64,000 nucleotides of DNA. Source: Mucilaginibacter sp. OK268. Its GTDB lineage: Bacteria > Bacteroidota > Bacteroidia > Sphingobacteriales > Sphingobacteriaceae. Under the pieces are notes generated by a model, which ran no database searches, was not told where the DNA came from, and saw only the letters and a program-made list of their open reading frames with translations. Location: assembly GCF_900103125.1 (NCBI RefSeq), contig NZ_FNJV01000002.1, positions 682,001 to 746,000 on the forward strand, given 5' to 3'. Of the stretch, positions 34,265-43,605 are shown one piece after another. Position 1 is the stretch's first letter; the number at the start of each line of letters is the position of its first letter. A program made the translations under genes and the position numbers.

Positions 34265-35671
34265 TTATCTTCTCTCATTATAAACTCCAACCTCGGCAAT
34301 GGATACCTGGTGATCAGCCGCATCAACAGAAACGCGTATTTTACTCCCCCATACCCTGTCAAAGCGGAATATTTTTACCCTGTTTTTGCTCTCGCCTGAA
34401 AACAGGGGTTTCCAGGTACCACTATCACAATATTCCAGGTGTAGTTTGGTAATGTTCGGTTTCTCCTCGGTAATAGCAATCGTATTAAAGCCCTGATCGT
34501 GTTTAAATGTAAGCTCATACCACGGATTTTTCACGGTTGGGTTAGATATCCATGAAGAATGGAAATCATCATCATTAGCAAAATCCATAATATTGGAATC
34601 ATCACTCCAGCTGGAGTTCGAGAACTGGTTTTTAGCCAGATTTGATGATATAATTGGCGCCTCCAGTTTAGGCAACTTAGCCACAGGGCCATCGTTCTTC
34701 CACATCTCTCCTATTTTTTTGAGGGCTGCAAGGGCATTATCATCAATAAGGCCATCACGGTTGGGGGCTACATTCAGGATAAAATTACAATCCACATTAT
34801 TAAACGGAATGATATTATCATTCACCAGTTTAACAGGGTCTTTCACGGCATCGGTAGGGTCAGATAAATTCCAGAACCAGTGTTTTTGCAGCGGATAGCA
34901 GGAAAGCGCCGGCATATTGTTATTCTCTTTTGAAATATGCTGACCGGCTCCCTGCTCATACGTTTTAATATCTGTATAGAACATACCTTCGGCAGGGTAC
35001 TTAGCGCCATTAAGATCCATAACCAGGCAATTAGGCTGTAATGATTTTACCAGACGATATATCTCTTCGAAAGGCACATCATCATAGGATATTCTTGACC
35101 ATGGAGCATCCCACCCATCAATGATCAGTGCGCCGATATCACCATATTTGGTCATCAGTTCCGTGATCTGGGCCTTGATCATATCAATATGTTTAGCGGT
35201 TATACCATTAGGCCTTAAGCGGTGATGGGTATCCAGAATAGAATAGTATAAAAATACTTTCAATCCGTTGGCCCTGAAGGCATCGGCATATTCTTTAACT
35301 ACATCCCTTTTCAGCGGGCTGTTCATGACGTTGTAATCGGTAGTTTTAGTATCCCAAATGCAAAAGCCGCTGTGGTGCTTGGTGGTAATACAACCATAAC
35401 TCATATGAGCAGATTTTGCCGCTTTCGCCCACTGATCGCAATTGAGTTTTGTTGGATTAAAAATGGCAGGGGATGCCTCAGGATCGGCCCAGTCCTGATT
35501 AAGATAAGTTGGAATGTTAAAATGGATGAACATACCGAAACGTAGATCAACAAACTCTTGCTGCAATTGCGCCAGCGTTTTTACAGGTTTGTTACTTTGT
35601 GCATACGCTGCCATACTCAAGCTGCACAACAGTGCCAGGCTAATTGCTTTTATACTATTACTTAATTTCAT
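34265..35671 (-). CDS. GH29 alpha-L-fucosidase
   Basis: A 468-residue secreted fucosidase, a retaining enzyme that releases alpha-linked fucose from N-glycan cores or antennae. The signal peptide ends AAYAQ. The barrel starts with LRFGMFIHFNIPTY and contains ITTKHHSGFCIW, KEYADAFRANGLKVFLYYS and ALIIDGWDAPW, with Asp185 the likely nucleophile. The C-terminal about 130 residues form a discoidin-like (F5/8 type C) beta domain, WISNPTVKNPWYELTFK. It lies 62 bases upstream of the GH92 pair and 17 bases after the BSP protease gene, in one transcript. Confidence 0.92.
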   Translation of the reverse strand: MKLSNSIKAISLALLCSLSMAAYAQSNKPVKTLAQLQQEFVDLRFGMFIHFNIPTYLNQDWADPEASPAIFNPTKLNCDQWAKAAKSAHMSYGCITTKHHSGFCIWDTKTTDYNVMNSPLKRDVVKEYADAFRANGLKVFLYYSILDTHHRLRPNGITAKHIDMIKAQITELMTKYGDIGALIIDGWDAPWSRISYDDVPFEEIYRLVKSLQPNCLVMDLNGAKYPAEGMFYTDIKTYEQGAGQHISKENNNMPALSCYPLQKHWFWNLSDPTDAVKDPVKLVNDNIIPFNNVDCNFILNVAPNRDGLIDDNALAALKKIGEMWKNDGPVAKLPKLEAPIISSNLAKNQFSNSSWSDDSNIMDFANDDDFHSSWISNPTVKNPWYELTFKHDQGFNTIAITEEKPNITKLHLEYCDSGTWKPLFSGESKNRVKIFRFDRVWGSKIRVSVDAADHQVSIAEVGVYNERR

Positions 35672-35688
35672 ATAATGCTGTGAATTGG

Positions 35689-36369
35689 TTATGCTCCAAT
35701 AACCGGATTAACCGCGTAGGCTGTCCAAAGTTCATCTAATGTTTTGCCGGTTTCTTGCTTCCAGCTGTCATCGGTAAAGGTATGATTGCGCAACTGGGCA
35801 TCCAAATCTTTTACCAGGCCTGGTTTAACGTCTTTCTCTATCCACACCAGGAAACGGGCTGTAATACGGTAACTATTTTCATAGCTTTGGGTTGCTTTAA
35901 AAGCAGGCAGGCCCCACTTGGCACCATCGTTATCAACTCCAAATTTATAGCGGGCATAATCGGCTATACCTTCTGTTAACCATCCGGGGCCACTGTTATT
36001 ACTACCATAGTCCTGCACAATATGCATTACTTCGTGCGTAACCACATCAATATCATGCGGGTGTTTTGTCATATATTTCGAACTAAAAACAACACGGCCA
36101 TTATCTGTGGCCGCAACACCATTGTAAGCGGTGTCAATAACAAAGGTTACATTTTTCAGGGTCTTTTTATTGTAGGCTTTTGCCAGTTTAGGGTAAACAG
36201 TATAAAAAGTTTCAACCAATTTATTTTTAAGCTCGGGGCTAAAATTGGCGTCCTGGTTTTCAAAGGTTAGTTTGTATCCTTTTTTATCAAATACTTCAGT
36301 CTGTTGTGCATTACTGTTTGCCGCAAAACATAAAGTAAGTAATGCGCTTAAAAGAAAAACTTTTTTCAT
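35689..36369 (-). CDS. Basic secretory protein (BSP) family zinc metalloprotease
   Basis: A 226-residue exported protein of the plant basic-secretory-protein family found also in bacteria. The start was set at MKKVFLLSALLTLCFAANSNAQ, which gives a clean signal peptide; an upstream Met adds 8 residues. The metalloprotease motif THEVMHIVQDYG (His112, Glu113, His116) and the downstream WLTEGIADYARYKFG are visible, which together make a gluzincin-like zinc site. A protease among fucosidase and mannosidase genes fits glycoprotein digestion. It begins a second segment of the locus after an internal hairpin. Confidence 0.88.
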   Translation of the reverse strand: MKKVFLLSALLTLCFAANSNAQQTEVFDKKGYKLTFENQDANFSPELKNKLVETFYTVYPKLAKAYNKKTLKNVTFVIDTAYNGVAATDNGRVVFSSKYMTKHPHDIDVVTHEVMHIVQDYGSNNSGPGWLTEGIADYARYKFGVDNDGAKWGLPAFKATQSYENSYRITARFLVWIEKDVKPGLVKDLDAQLRNHTFTDDSWKQETGKTLDELWTAYAVNPVIGA

Positions 36370-36447
36370 TGGATAAATAGTTGCTAAATACATGGTTAAT
36401 ACTGTTAAAATTTAGTTGGGCCAAAAAAAACACTCTGGCAGGTTATA

Positions 36448-36481
36448 AAAACCCGGCACACTTTGATTTGTGCCGGGTTTT
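36448..36481 (-). terminator. Hairpin inside the glycan operon
   Basis: AAAACCCGGCACA and TGTGCCGGGTTTT pair perfectly (13 bp). On the minus strand it follows the DUF5007-like stop by 11 bases and ends in T5. No promoter was found between it and the BSP gene, so partial read-through (attenuation) is plausible. Confidence 0.75.
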
Positions 36482-36491
36482 GGGATTATTT

Positions 36492-37460
36492 TTAATTGAG
36501 ATTCCTGGTAACGTGCTGTAATTTAACGGTGATCAGATAAACGCCTTCCTGAAATAATCTGAAGGTAAACCTTGGGTTGGCGCTATAAATTTTGGCCGGA
36601 GTTGGTGTAAAACCCGGATCTATCCTCACGAACTGGCTAGGTATACGGTAGTAAATGGTAAAGCCCTGAGCTGCTCCTTTAACCGGGAATGGGGTAACTT
36701 CAAAATTACAGGTTAATGAAGTATCAGAAGCAATCAATGGATGGAATTTGGCAAACGTTTCGAAACTGCTCCTGTCACCACGCTTGATGTACTCACCATT
36801 TTTGGGGTTAAAAGCCACGCCATTTTCATCAACTATTTTTAAAATAGCCAATGTACCTTTGCTTGATAATTTGGTGATGGTAACCTTGGGTTCACCTATA
36901 TCTCCACTGGTGGTGGTGCCATCCTGAAACCAGGCCCCCCCACCTGCATCTATTTCGGCTACATCACCCTCATAAAAATTAAGATTCGCGATACTCTTAA
37001 AAGTTTTTGAGCCATTCTCATTAGAAGCGGCTATATCAAACTCATATGCACCCAGCGGTACATTTGCTGTAGTATTATAAAAAGTAAATGCCCCGGTATG
37101 TGTATTAAAATCAAAACTTGGAAGATTTACATTTTTACGGATACTATTGAGCAAAGCAACTGTTGTATCCACATCCGGGTCAAACTCCGAAGTATATACA
37201 TACCTATCCCTGTTTTTATATAATGAATCGGCATGTTTATGTGTTACTGCATCCCTGATGTCAAGTAGCTGATAAGTTACAGGTGCGCTTGAACCATCAT
37301 TATCAACCGCTATACTTTGAACTATGATACCCCGCTGAACCTGAATAGGGTTGTCACGATACCTGATCTGGCTACTTAAAAAACCATGGGGGGCTTTAAC
37401 ACAACCTATAACTCCGGCTGCTATTAAAGTAACAAGAATTATTTTATAGTTTTTTTCCAT
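36492..37460 (-). CDS. DUF5007-like lipoprotein of Sus-type operon
   Basis: A 322-residue lipoprotein (lipobox VIGC, Cys20), beginning CVKAPHGFLSSQIRYRDNPI after the signal. It resembles the family annotated DUF5007 that accompanies SusC/SusD genes in Sphingobacteriaceae; this assignment is from memory of the N-terminal pattern. There are two probable beta domains (about 40-160 and 170-320) and no catalytic motif. By position after susD it may be a surface glycan-binding protein (SusE/F role). The stop is followed by a strong hairpin. Confidence 0.7.
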   Translation of the reverse strand: MEKNYKIILVTLIAAGVIGCVKAPHGFLSSQIRYRDNPIQVQRGIIVQSIAVDNDGSSAPVTYQLLDIRDAVTHKHADSLYKNRDRYVYTSEFDPDVDTTVALLNSIRKNVNLPSFDFNTHTGAFTFYNTTANVPLGAYEFDIAASNENGSKTFKSIANLNFYEGDVAEIDAGGGAWFQDGTTTSGDIGEPKVTITKLSSKGTLAILKIVDENGVAFNPKNGEYIKRGDRSSFETFAKFHPLIASDTSLTCNFEVTPFPVKGAAQGFTIYYRIPSQFVRIDPGFTPTPAKIYSANPRFTFRLFQEGVYLITVKLQHVTRNLN

Positions 37461-37484
37461 TTTCTTAGCTATCTAAAAAATTTA

Positions 37485-38174
37485 TCAATTGTTGACATCA
37501 TTAAAATAGGTGAACGTATGATTGTTGCTCAACACATGCAACACACCCGTTGTAGTTAGTATACCCGTAGTTTGGCACAGGGTGGAGAGCAGTTGCCTTG
37601 GATCAACCAGTTGTACACCATTTATATCAATAGGTACCGGCCCTCCGGGCACCAATGGCACCACCTTGGTGAGGTATATATACTGTGGATTGGTGGTGAA
37701 AATACTGTTGGTGTAATCCGTTGTTGGCCTAAGCTGAATTAGCCTGTATTCTCCATCCAGAGCTTTGGTATATATCCCTTTCTGTGATAAATTATCCCTG
37801 GTAATTTTATCCTTGAACATATATGCTCTTAAGGAGTCTTTAAGTAAGGAAAAATTGAGCGAATCAAATGTAAAAACCAGGTTTTCATTATTTTTTTGAA
37901 TACTCAGCTGGTTTCTTTTTGCTGATACAAAATTGTGTATGGAATAATTGGTCACCGCAAAGAATGTTCCGCTGCTGTTCACCTCATCTTTCAGATTCAT
38001 TTTATTGATCATCATAACCAGCGTATCAAACGTATGGTTGGTTTTCAGATAATCATACGTGGTCATATTTACCTGGGCTTTAAACAGATCGCCCCCTATG
38101 GTATAATCCTTTTTACAGGAAAAAAACACAACCGCTACGAATAAGATGGGTATAAATATTTTTAATGTTTTCAT
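37485..38174 (-). CDS. Fasciclin-domain lipoprotein
   Basis: A 229-residue lipoprotein (VVFFSC-KK, Cys20) with one divergent fasciclin (FAS1) domain: TYDYLKTNHTFDTLVMMINK, GTFFAVTNYSIHNFV in place of the usual FAPTN, and the end GVLHVLSNNHTFTYFND. FAS1 domains mediate adhesion or binding. It lies between susD and the DUF5007-like gene in one minus-strand operon and has no catalytic motif, so a surface glycan- or protein-capturing role is likely. The middle of the domain is poorly conserved. Confidence 0.8.
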   Translation of the reverse strand: MKTLKIFIPILFVAVVFFSCKKDYTIGGDLFKAQVNMTTYDYLKTNHTFDTLVMMINKMNLKDEVNSSGTFFAVTNYSIHNFVSAKRNQLSIQKNNENLVFTFDSLNFSLLKDSLRAYMFKDKITRDNLSQKGIYTKALDGEYRLIQLRPTTDYTNSIFTTNPQYIYLTKVVPLVPGGPVPIDINGVQLVDPRQLLSTLCQTTGILTTTGVLHVLSNNHTFTYFNDVNN

Positions 38175-38192
38175 GTTTGTGTTGTTTAACGG

Positions 38193-39683
38193 TTAAAGTT
38201 TACCTTGCCAGTACGGTGTTTGTTTCAATACAAAATCGTCCTTAAACATGGTGGGGTCTATGGGCCACAGATTCCCTCCCAGGTTAACTCTTGTATCATT
38301 GATATGTGAATAGTCGGAAATGAAACTGCTGCTTGAGTTCCCGATCTGTTTGGTACGCACCAGATCATAAAAAGATTGACCTTCATAAAAGAGTTCACGC
38401 AAACGCTCCTCCAGTATAGTTCTGGCAAGGTCATTACCGGCTCCGGTGTAATTAGCTATTCCCGCCCTGCTTCGTATAGTATTTAACAATGTCAATGCTT
38501 CGCCATCACGCCCCAGTTGATTTAATGCTTCGGCTCTTAGAAGCATAATGTCGGCCAGGCGGAAGATGATAATGTTATTGGATAAGCGCGGGTCGTTTTT
38601 TGCTGATCCATCAGCATAGGTAATATTCGAATACTTAATAGTTTGCCCGGCGTTTGATTGCGCCTGGAAGAAGTATTTTTTATACCTCACATCTGTTGTA
38701 TCTTTAAACAAGGTATTCACATACAAAGTACCTACCGGCCATTCCAGATTTGATTTTTGTGCTACAAATGGATATGCGATAGTGGGTGCATATCCACTTT
38801 GGTAAGGATTATTGAGCGATATACCTTCACTTTGCTGATAATCAATATTGATCTCAAAAATCCCCTCTACTGATTTACCAATAAATATTTTGCTGAATTG
38901 CGAGGTATCCGTAACCAGGTGATATTGCCCGTTATTAATTACCTGAGCAGTAGCTTGTTCGCACCCGGCATAGTCATGTGTCCATGCTTTAATATGAGCC
39001 TCCAATGCAAAAGCCGAGCCTTTGTTAGCCCTAACAGCACGTTGACTTTCATCGGCATAACCAAAAACGAGGTTACTTTCGGCAATTTTCAAGTCGGCTA
39101 AGCACTGTTTAAGCACATCGGCGGCTGGTGTCCGGGGTACGTTTACAGCCTGGCTTACATCCAGGTCGGGTTGTAGCTTTAACGGTACATCGCCCCAAAC
39201 CCTGGTCATATAAAAATAAGTGAATGCCCGCAGGTAATAAGCTTCGCCAATGATCTGATTTTTATCATCCTGGTTACTGAACTTGCTTATCGGGATAGCA
39301 GGAACTTTGTTAATGATCAGGTTTATCTGCTGTAAAAGCTGGTAATAGTTTAACCAGTTCCAGATACCCGGCCCTACATTTAACCCTGTAAACTGACCTT
39401 GAGAGATGTTGTAGTTGGCATCATCCAGACCCGAGTTAATACTAAATTCATTTGTAGTTGCATCACCAAATACATGGAACGAATAATTACTTAGCAGTAC
39501 CGAACGCAAAAGCGAATATGCACCAGCAATGGCGGTGTTGGCATCTGTACCGTTTGTAAAATAGGCGTTAGTAAAGGTGGAATTATGCGGCTGCAAATCA
39601 AGTATTTTTTTGCAGGAGCTTACACTAATTAACCCGGTTATCAGTAATAATCCGGCTGTGTATCTTATTATATTTCTTTTCAT
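38193..39683 (-). CDS. RagB/SusD family outer-membrane glycan-binding lipoprotein
   Basis: A 496-residue SusD homologue that closes over the SusC channel and delivers oligosaccharides. The lipoprotein signal ends LISVSSC-KK. The SusD TPR-type helices are present: FTNGTDANTAIAGAYSLLRS, IIGEAYYLRAFTYFYMTRVWGDVPL, and the C-terminal SusD_RagB motif LRAEALNQLGRDGEALTLLN followed by RLRELFYEGQSFYDLVR. It starts 29 bases after the susC stop, the standard pair arrangement. Ligand specificity is not readable, but the enzymes downstream suggest N-glycan fragments. Confidence 0.95.
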   Translation of the reverse strand: MKRNIIRYTAGLLLITGLISVSSCKKILDLQPHNSTFTNAYFTNGTDANTAIAGAYSLLRSVLLSNYSFHVFGDATTNEFSINSGLDDANYNISQGQFTGLNVGPGIWNWLNYYQLLQQINLIINKVPAIPISKFSNQDDKNQIIGEAYYLRAFTYFYMTRVWGDVPLKLQPDLDVSQAVNVPRTPAADVLKQCLADLKIAESNLVFGYADESQRAVRANKGSAFALEAHIKAWTHDYAGCEQATAQVINNGQYHLVTDTSQFSKIFIGKSVEGIFEINIDYQQSEGISLNNPYQSGYAPTIAYPFVAQKSNLEWPVGTLYVNTLFKDTTDVRYKKYFFQAQSNAGQTIKYSNITYADGSAKNDPRLSNNIIIFRLADIMLLRAEALNQLGRDGEALTLLNTIRSRAGIANYTGAGNDLARTILEERLRELFYEGQSFYDLVRTKQIGNSSSSFISDYSHINDTRVNLGGNLWPIDPTMFKDDFVLKQTPYWQGKL

Positions 39684-39712
39684 TTCTTTTCGTTTTATTT
39701 ACCCGTTAAATA

Positions 39713-42700
39713 TTAAAAGCTTACATCAACACCCAGTGTATACTTTTTGGGGATAGGGTAACCACTACCATTGTAAATACCATAGGCATCTACCTCTTCG
39801 GCATCTGGCACATTTGATTTTTGAAAAATGTGCAGGTTATCAACCATGCCATATACTCTTAAGCGGCTCAGGTGCAGGTTTTTTAAAACGGCTGGATTAA
39901 AGGTGTAGGATAAGGAAACCGTTTTTACACGTAGGTAACTTCCGTTTTCAATCCATGCCGAACTTGATGCAGCATATTTATATCTGGTTCCGCTTACAGA
40001 GCTTAGGGATGGATATTTTGCATTATCACCAGGATTTTGCCAATAATTAATGCCGCTTAGATCAGGGAAAGCGTTATTGGTAATATCATGGTACGGGTCA
40101 GGATTGCCATCGTCGGTTGGTACCAGATGGGATAGTTTACCAACCAGATAATCATTAAAAATATCACGTCCAAGCGTAAACGTACAAAACACAGATAGGC
40201 TCCAGTTTTTATAGCTAAAAATATTACTAAAACCTCCTGTAAATTTGGGGTTTGGATTGCCGGCTGCTATATAATCAGTTTGATCGAGCACACCATCGCC
40301 GTTTGAATCTTTCCATATCGGATCTCCTCCTTTAAACGGATAGCCATAAAAACTTAGGGGTTGCCCTGTTACCGGGTTAATAGGAACATCCTTATCTGTT
40401 TTATAAACCCCTGTTTGCTGAAACAGGTTAAACTCATTAATGGGCTGTCCTTGTCTTAAAAGAAAGTGGTCTAAATAAATATCGCGCCCACCGTTTGGTA
40501 ATGAGGTAATTTCATTTTGGTTATAGGCAATATTAAAATCGGTTTCCCATTGAAAAGCGCTTTTAGGGTTAAAATAATGTGCTATAAAAGACACTTCAAC
40601 TCCGCGGTTTTGTGTGCCAATTGAATTGGTTGCGATAGTAGTATAACCAGTAGTTACCGGCAGGTTAAGGCTAAAAATACCTTTGCTGGTATTTTTAACA
40701 TAAGCATCGGCCACGAAATTAAAGCGGCCATCAAGAAAAGTAAGATCAACACCAATATTGGCCTCCTTTGAATGCTCCCAGGTCAAATTTTTATTGCTTA
40801 AGCCGCCATTAAAATTTGGAGCGATAGCTGCAATACCGTTATAGGTATTGGAAAGATTTTGACCGGTTTGTGGGCTGCTACTGCCTGTAAAACTACCTGC
40901 ACCTATAGTATAGGTATTGAATGACAGGTAATTATCACCACTATCAGGCTGGCGACCCGTAATACCATAACTGGCGCGCAGCTTAAATAAAGTAAGCCAG
41001 TTTTTGGTGTTTTTCATAAAGGGTTCGTCACTGATGATCCAGCCTGCAGATACGGAAGGAAAGTAGCCTACCCGTTGACCCGCACCAAACTTTGAGGATG
41101 CATCAGCATTAAACACGCCTGATATTAAATAACGGCCTTTAAAATCGTAGTTTAACCTTAAGAAACCGGTTTGGATACCACTTTCAATCAAGTCAGAATA
41201 GGCATTGGAATTGCTTTTATTTAGTACTTTAACAATGGATATCTGATCGTTAGGAATCCCATCTGCCTCAGCATCGGTTGCTCTATAAGAGTGATATTCT
41301 GTATTTTGCCCTAATAAAACGTTTATATGGTGATCCTTATTTAAGGTTGTACTAAACTGGATATTATTACTCATGAGGTAGTTGGCCGAATTATCAACAA
41401 AGCTCGATGCATATCCAAAACCACTTTGCCTTACGGCTCCCGGAGTATAAGCATCCCTGCGGCTCCCGGCACTTTCGTACGAAATAACCGTATTAAATAA
41501 CCAGTGATCATTGATATGCCAGTCAATAGTGGGACTAATAGTGATACTGTTATTGGTATTAGCATCCGTTGATACGTTTGAACTACCATAAAGGAAATCT
41601 TTATTGGCCTGTGAGAGGTACAAGTTTGATGAAGGCAGCGGGCTATTAGCATAATATCCGCCGGTAAATGGATTTACATTACCGCTCAAATCACTAAGCG
41701 AGGTAGGGCGGTCAACCCGGTAAAACCTGATCTGGGTACTTATCTTTAGTTTAGGTGATATGTTAATACCAACTGTACTATTTAGTGCATAACGCTGCAG
41801 GCCTGTTTTTTTGATAATTCCATCTTCATTGTAATAATTTAAGCCGTAACGGTAAGTTATCAGATCATTGCCACCACTTATAGACAGCTCGTAGTTATCA
41901 ACCTTACCTGTTTGATAAATGCCACCCCTATAATCGTTGGCATTATTAAATGCTGGATTTAAAGTATCGGTTAATATCTGTGGGATATTTCTGAGATTAT
42001 CATAATTGCCATAATGATTGATCAAATTTAATTTGGCCCTGGTTTCTTCAGCTCCCGTAAGTACCTTATCCAACTTGGGTTGATCAACAATACCGTGATA
42101 GGTTGAGAAATTTATCCTGGTTTTACCGGCAGTACCCTTTTTAGTGGTGATGATGATAACCCCATTGGCTCCTCTTGAACCATAAATGGCTGCAGCAGAT
42201 GCATCTTTTAATATATCAATGTTGTCAATATCATTAATGGGGATACCTGCAAGCACATCTGTACCGGTACCTGTACCATAATTAATAGCTGCAATATCTT
42301 CGGTGCTTTGTGGTACACCATCAATCACATATAGTGGTCCTGAAATGGCCCTGGCTAAACTTGCTTTACCTGATGCAGACCCTGTATTGTTATCAATACT
42401 GCGACTAACTGAGGTATTACCTCTTAAAACTACGTTACTCCTTACACCCGGCTCTCCCGAAAAATTCTGCACGTTCAAACCCGCTACCCGTCCCTGTAAC
42501 AGCGCGTCAAAAGTTGGCGTAGGAATATCAGCAATGGATTTAGGATCAACAGAGGTAATTGCAGCACTTACGCTTCTGCGCGAAACCTGTTGGTAACCAA
42601 TCACCACCACATCTTTAAGTACTTTTTGATCGGTCTTCAACACTACTATCAAATTTGCATTTGCCTCGGTGATCTTAATGGTTTGTGGCTCATAACCCAG

Positions 42701-42967
42701 CATTCTTATAGTAATTGATTTACCAGCTTCAACCTTTAGGGTAAATCTTCCCGACGTATTGGCTGACACTCCGGAACCCGAACCTGTTAAAACAACAGAT
42801 GCACCGGGCAGAGGGCCACTGGCATCTTTAATTAAACCCACTATGGTAATCTGGTTACCTGGGTTTTTAGCGTCCTGGGCATGCAATACCGACATTCCAA
42901 ATACTAACAGGATTGGAATGATGCACGTATAATAAAGGAATTTTTTTTTGTAGAAAAAATTGATCAT
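39713..42967 (-). CDS. SusC/RagA family TonB-linked outer-membrane transporter
   Basis: A 1084-residue TonB-dependent importer of glycan fragments. Order: signal peptide (ending VLHAQ), a carboxypeptidase-regulatory-like domain at about 35-110 (IVGLIKDASGPLPGASVVL), a TonB-box region and plug at about 115-290 (VVVIGYQQVSRRSVSAAI, DASAAAIYGSRGANGVIIITTKKG, the classical SusC signature), then a 22-strand barrel ending VDVSF with terminal Phe. There is no N-terminal STN/anti-sigma-interaction domain, so ECF sigma control is not expected; this agrees with the adjacent LacI gene and operators. The leader is about 420 bases long. Confidence 0.96.
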   Translation of the reverse strand: MINFFYKKKFLYYTCIIPILLVFGMSVLHAQDAKNPGNQITIVGLIKDASGPLPGASVVLTGSGSGVSANTSGRFTLKVEAGKSITIRMLGYEPQTIKITEANANLIVVLKTDQKVLKDVVVIGYQQVSRRSVSAAITSVDPKSIADIPTPTFDALLQGRVAGLNVQNFSGEPGVRSNVVLRGNTSVSRSIDNNTGSASGKASLARAISGPLYVIDGVPQSTEDIAAINYGTGTGTDVLAGIPINDIDNIDILKDASAAAIYGSRGANGVIIITTKKGTAGKTRINFSTYHGIVDQPKLDKVLTGAEETRAKLNLINHYGNYDNLRNIPQILTDTLNPAFNNANDYRGGIYQTGKVDNYELSISGGNDLITYRYGLNYYNEDGIIKKTGLQRYALNSTVGINISPKLKISTQIRFYRVDRPTSLSDLSGNVNPFTGGYYANSPLPSSNLYLSQANKDFLYGSSNVSTDANTNNSITISPTIDWHINDHWLFNTVISYESAGSRRDAYTPGAVRQSGFGYASSFVDNSANYLMSNNIQFSTTLNKDHHINVLLGQNTEYHSYRATDAEADGIPNDQISIVKVLNKSNSNAYSDLIESGIQTGFLRLNYDFKGRYLISGVFNADASSKFGAGQRVGYFPSVSAGWIISDEPFMKNTKNWLTLFKLRASYGITGRQPDSGDNYLSFNTYTIGAGSFTGSSSPQTGQNLSNTYNGIAAIAPNFNGGLSNKNLTWEHSKEANIGVDLTFLDGRFNFVADAYVKNTSKGIFSLNLPVTTGYTTIATNSIGTQNRGVEVSFIAHYFNPKSAFQWETDFNIAYNQNEITSLPNGGRDIYLDHFLLRQGQPINEFNLFQQTGVYKTDKDVPINPVTGQPLSFYGYPFKGGDPIWKDSNGDGVLDQTDYIAAGNPNPKFTGGFSNIFSYKNWSLSVFCTFTLGRDIFNDYLVGKLSHLVPTDDGNPDPYHDITNNAFPDLSGINYWQNPGDNAKYPSLSSVSGTRYKYAASSSAWIENGSYLRVKTVSLSYTFNPAVLKNLHLSRLRVYGMVDNLHIFQKSNVPDAEEVDAYGIYNGSGYPIPKKYTLGVDVSF

Positions 42968-43128
42968 AATTTTTAATTAAATGAACAGTTAATGATTGTT
43001 TTGACAAGGACTGTGCCCTGGCAAATGAGGTAATAAGGAGTTCTGGTAGCGAGTAACTACCTGCTTTTAAGCCATAAGTCTTTGTTTCTTCATGCAGTTG
43101 AATTAGGTTAATAATAAGTTAATAAAAA

Positions 43129-43146
43129 TGATAAAACGTTTTATCA
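43129..43146. promoter_or_regulatory. LacI-type operator O1 in susC leader
   Basis: TGATAAAACGTTTTATCA is an 18-bp perfect palindrome with central CG, the hallmark of LacI-family operators. It lies about 250 bases into the predicted transcript. Its centre is 212 bases (about 20 helical turns) from O2, a spacing that would allow repression by looping. Confidence 0.8.
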
Positions 43147-43337
43147 AAAAAAGCATAACAAGCCCTACCCGGTGATGCACCACCAATTTAAAAGTATGCT
43201 GTTTAGCTTAGTCGGCTATAAAAGCAACAAAACATTTACCCAAAAAATGAACCAGTAAGCTGTTTCCCAATATAAATACGCACAACAGCCTTAATAAAAC
43301 AAACAGTGCTTTTCACCGAGGTGAAAAATTAAAAAAG

Positions 43338-43361
43338 TATTGATAAAACGTTTTATCAATA
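43338..43361. promoter_or_regulatory. LacI-type operator O2, 24-bp perfect palindrome
   Basis: TATTGATAAAAC and its exact complement meet at a central CG. It shares the 18-base core with O1. Centre about 37 bases downstream of the predicted start of transcription, a repressor position. Confidence 0.85.
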
Positions 43362-43392
43362 TAAACATGTTTTATGTATAAGATATAATACC

Positions 43393-43423
43393 CAAATATA
43401 AGATAGTAAAATGTTTTACCAAA
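43393..43423 (-). promoter_or_regulatory. susC promoter
   Basis: On the minus strand TTTG (43423-43420), exactly 19 bases, then TATATTTG (43400-43393): a full Bacteroidota promoter. Transcription should begin near 43386, giving a leader of about 420 bases. Operator O3 lies between the two boxes and O2 just downstream. Confidence 0.75.
43405..43418. promoter_or_regulatory. LacI-type operator O3 between promoter boxes
   Basis: GTAAAATGTTTTAC is a palindrome except for its central two bases. With flanks it reads TTTGGTAAAACATTTTACTA on the minus strand, close to a site before the permease gene. It lies within the 19-base promoter spacer. Confidence 0.6.
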
Positions 43424-43605
43424 TTTGTATCACATTTTTTATTAAAAAACTTAACTTATCTAGATAATCTCATTAAGACGCTGCCAAAACGAAAAAATGA
43501 TAATAAAAAAAGCAAGTTATTGTATTTTAAATCCCCCTTCCCTATAGATCATCCAAATATTCCTAAAAAGAAAGATTCAAATAAGCTAAAACCCTTTACT
43601 TTTCG

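Larger units (their letters stand above)
42968..43605. other. Regulatory gap between lacI-type gene and susC
   Basis: 638 bases without a gene. It holds the susC promoter, three LacI-type palindromes (listed separately) and a 12-bp palindrome TTATCTAGATAA at 43456-43467, about 70 bases upstream of the start of transcription. The remainder is an A+T-rich untranslated leader without recognised riboswitch structure. Confidence 0.7.
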
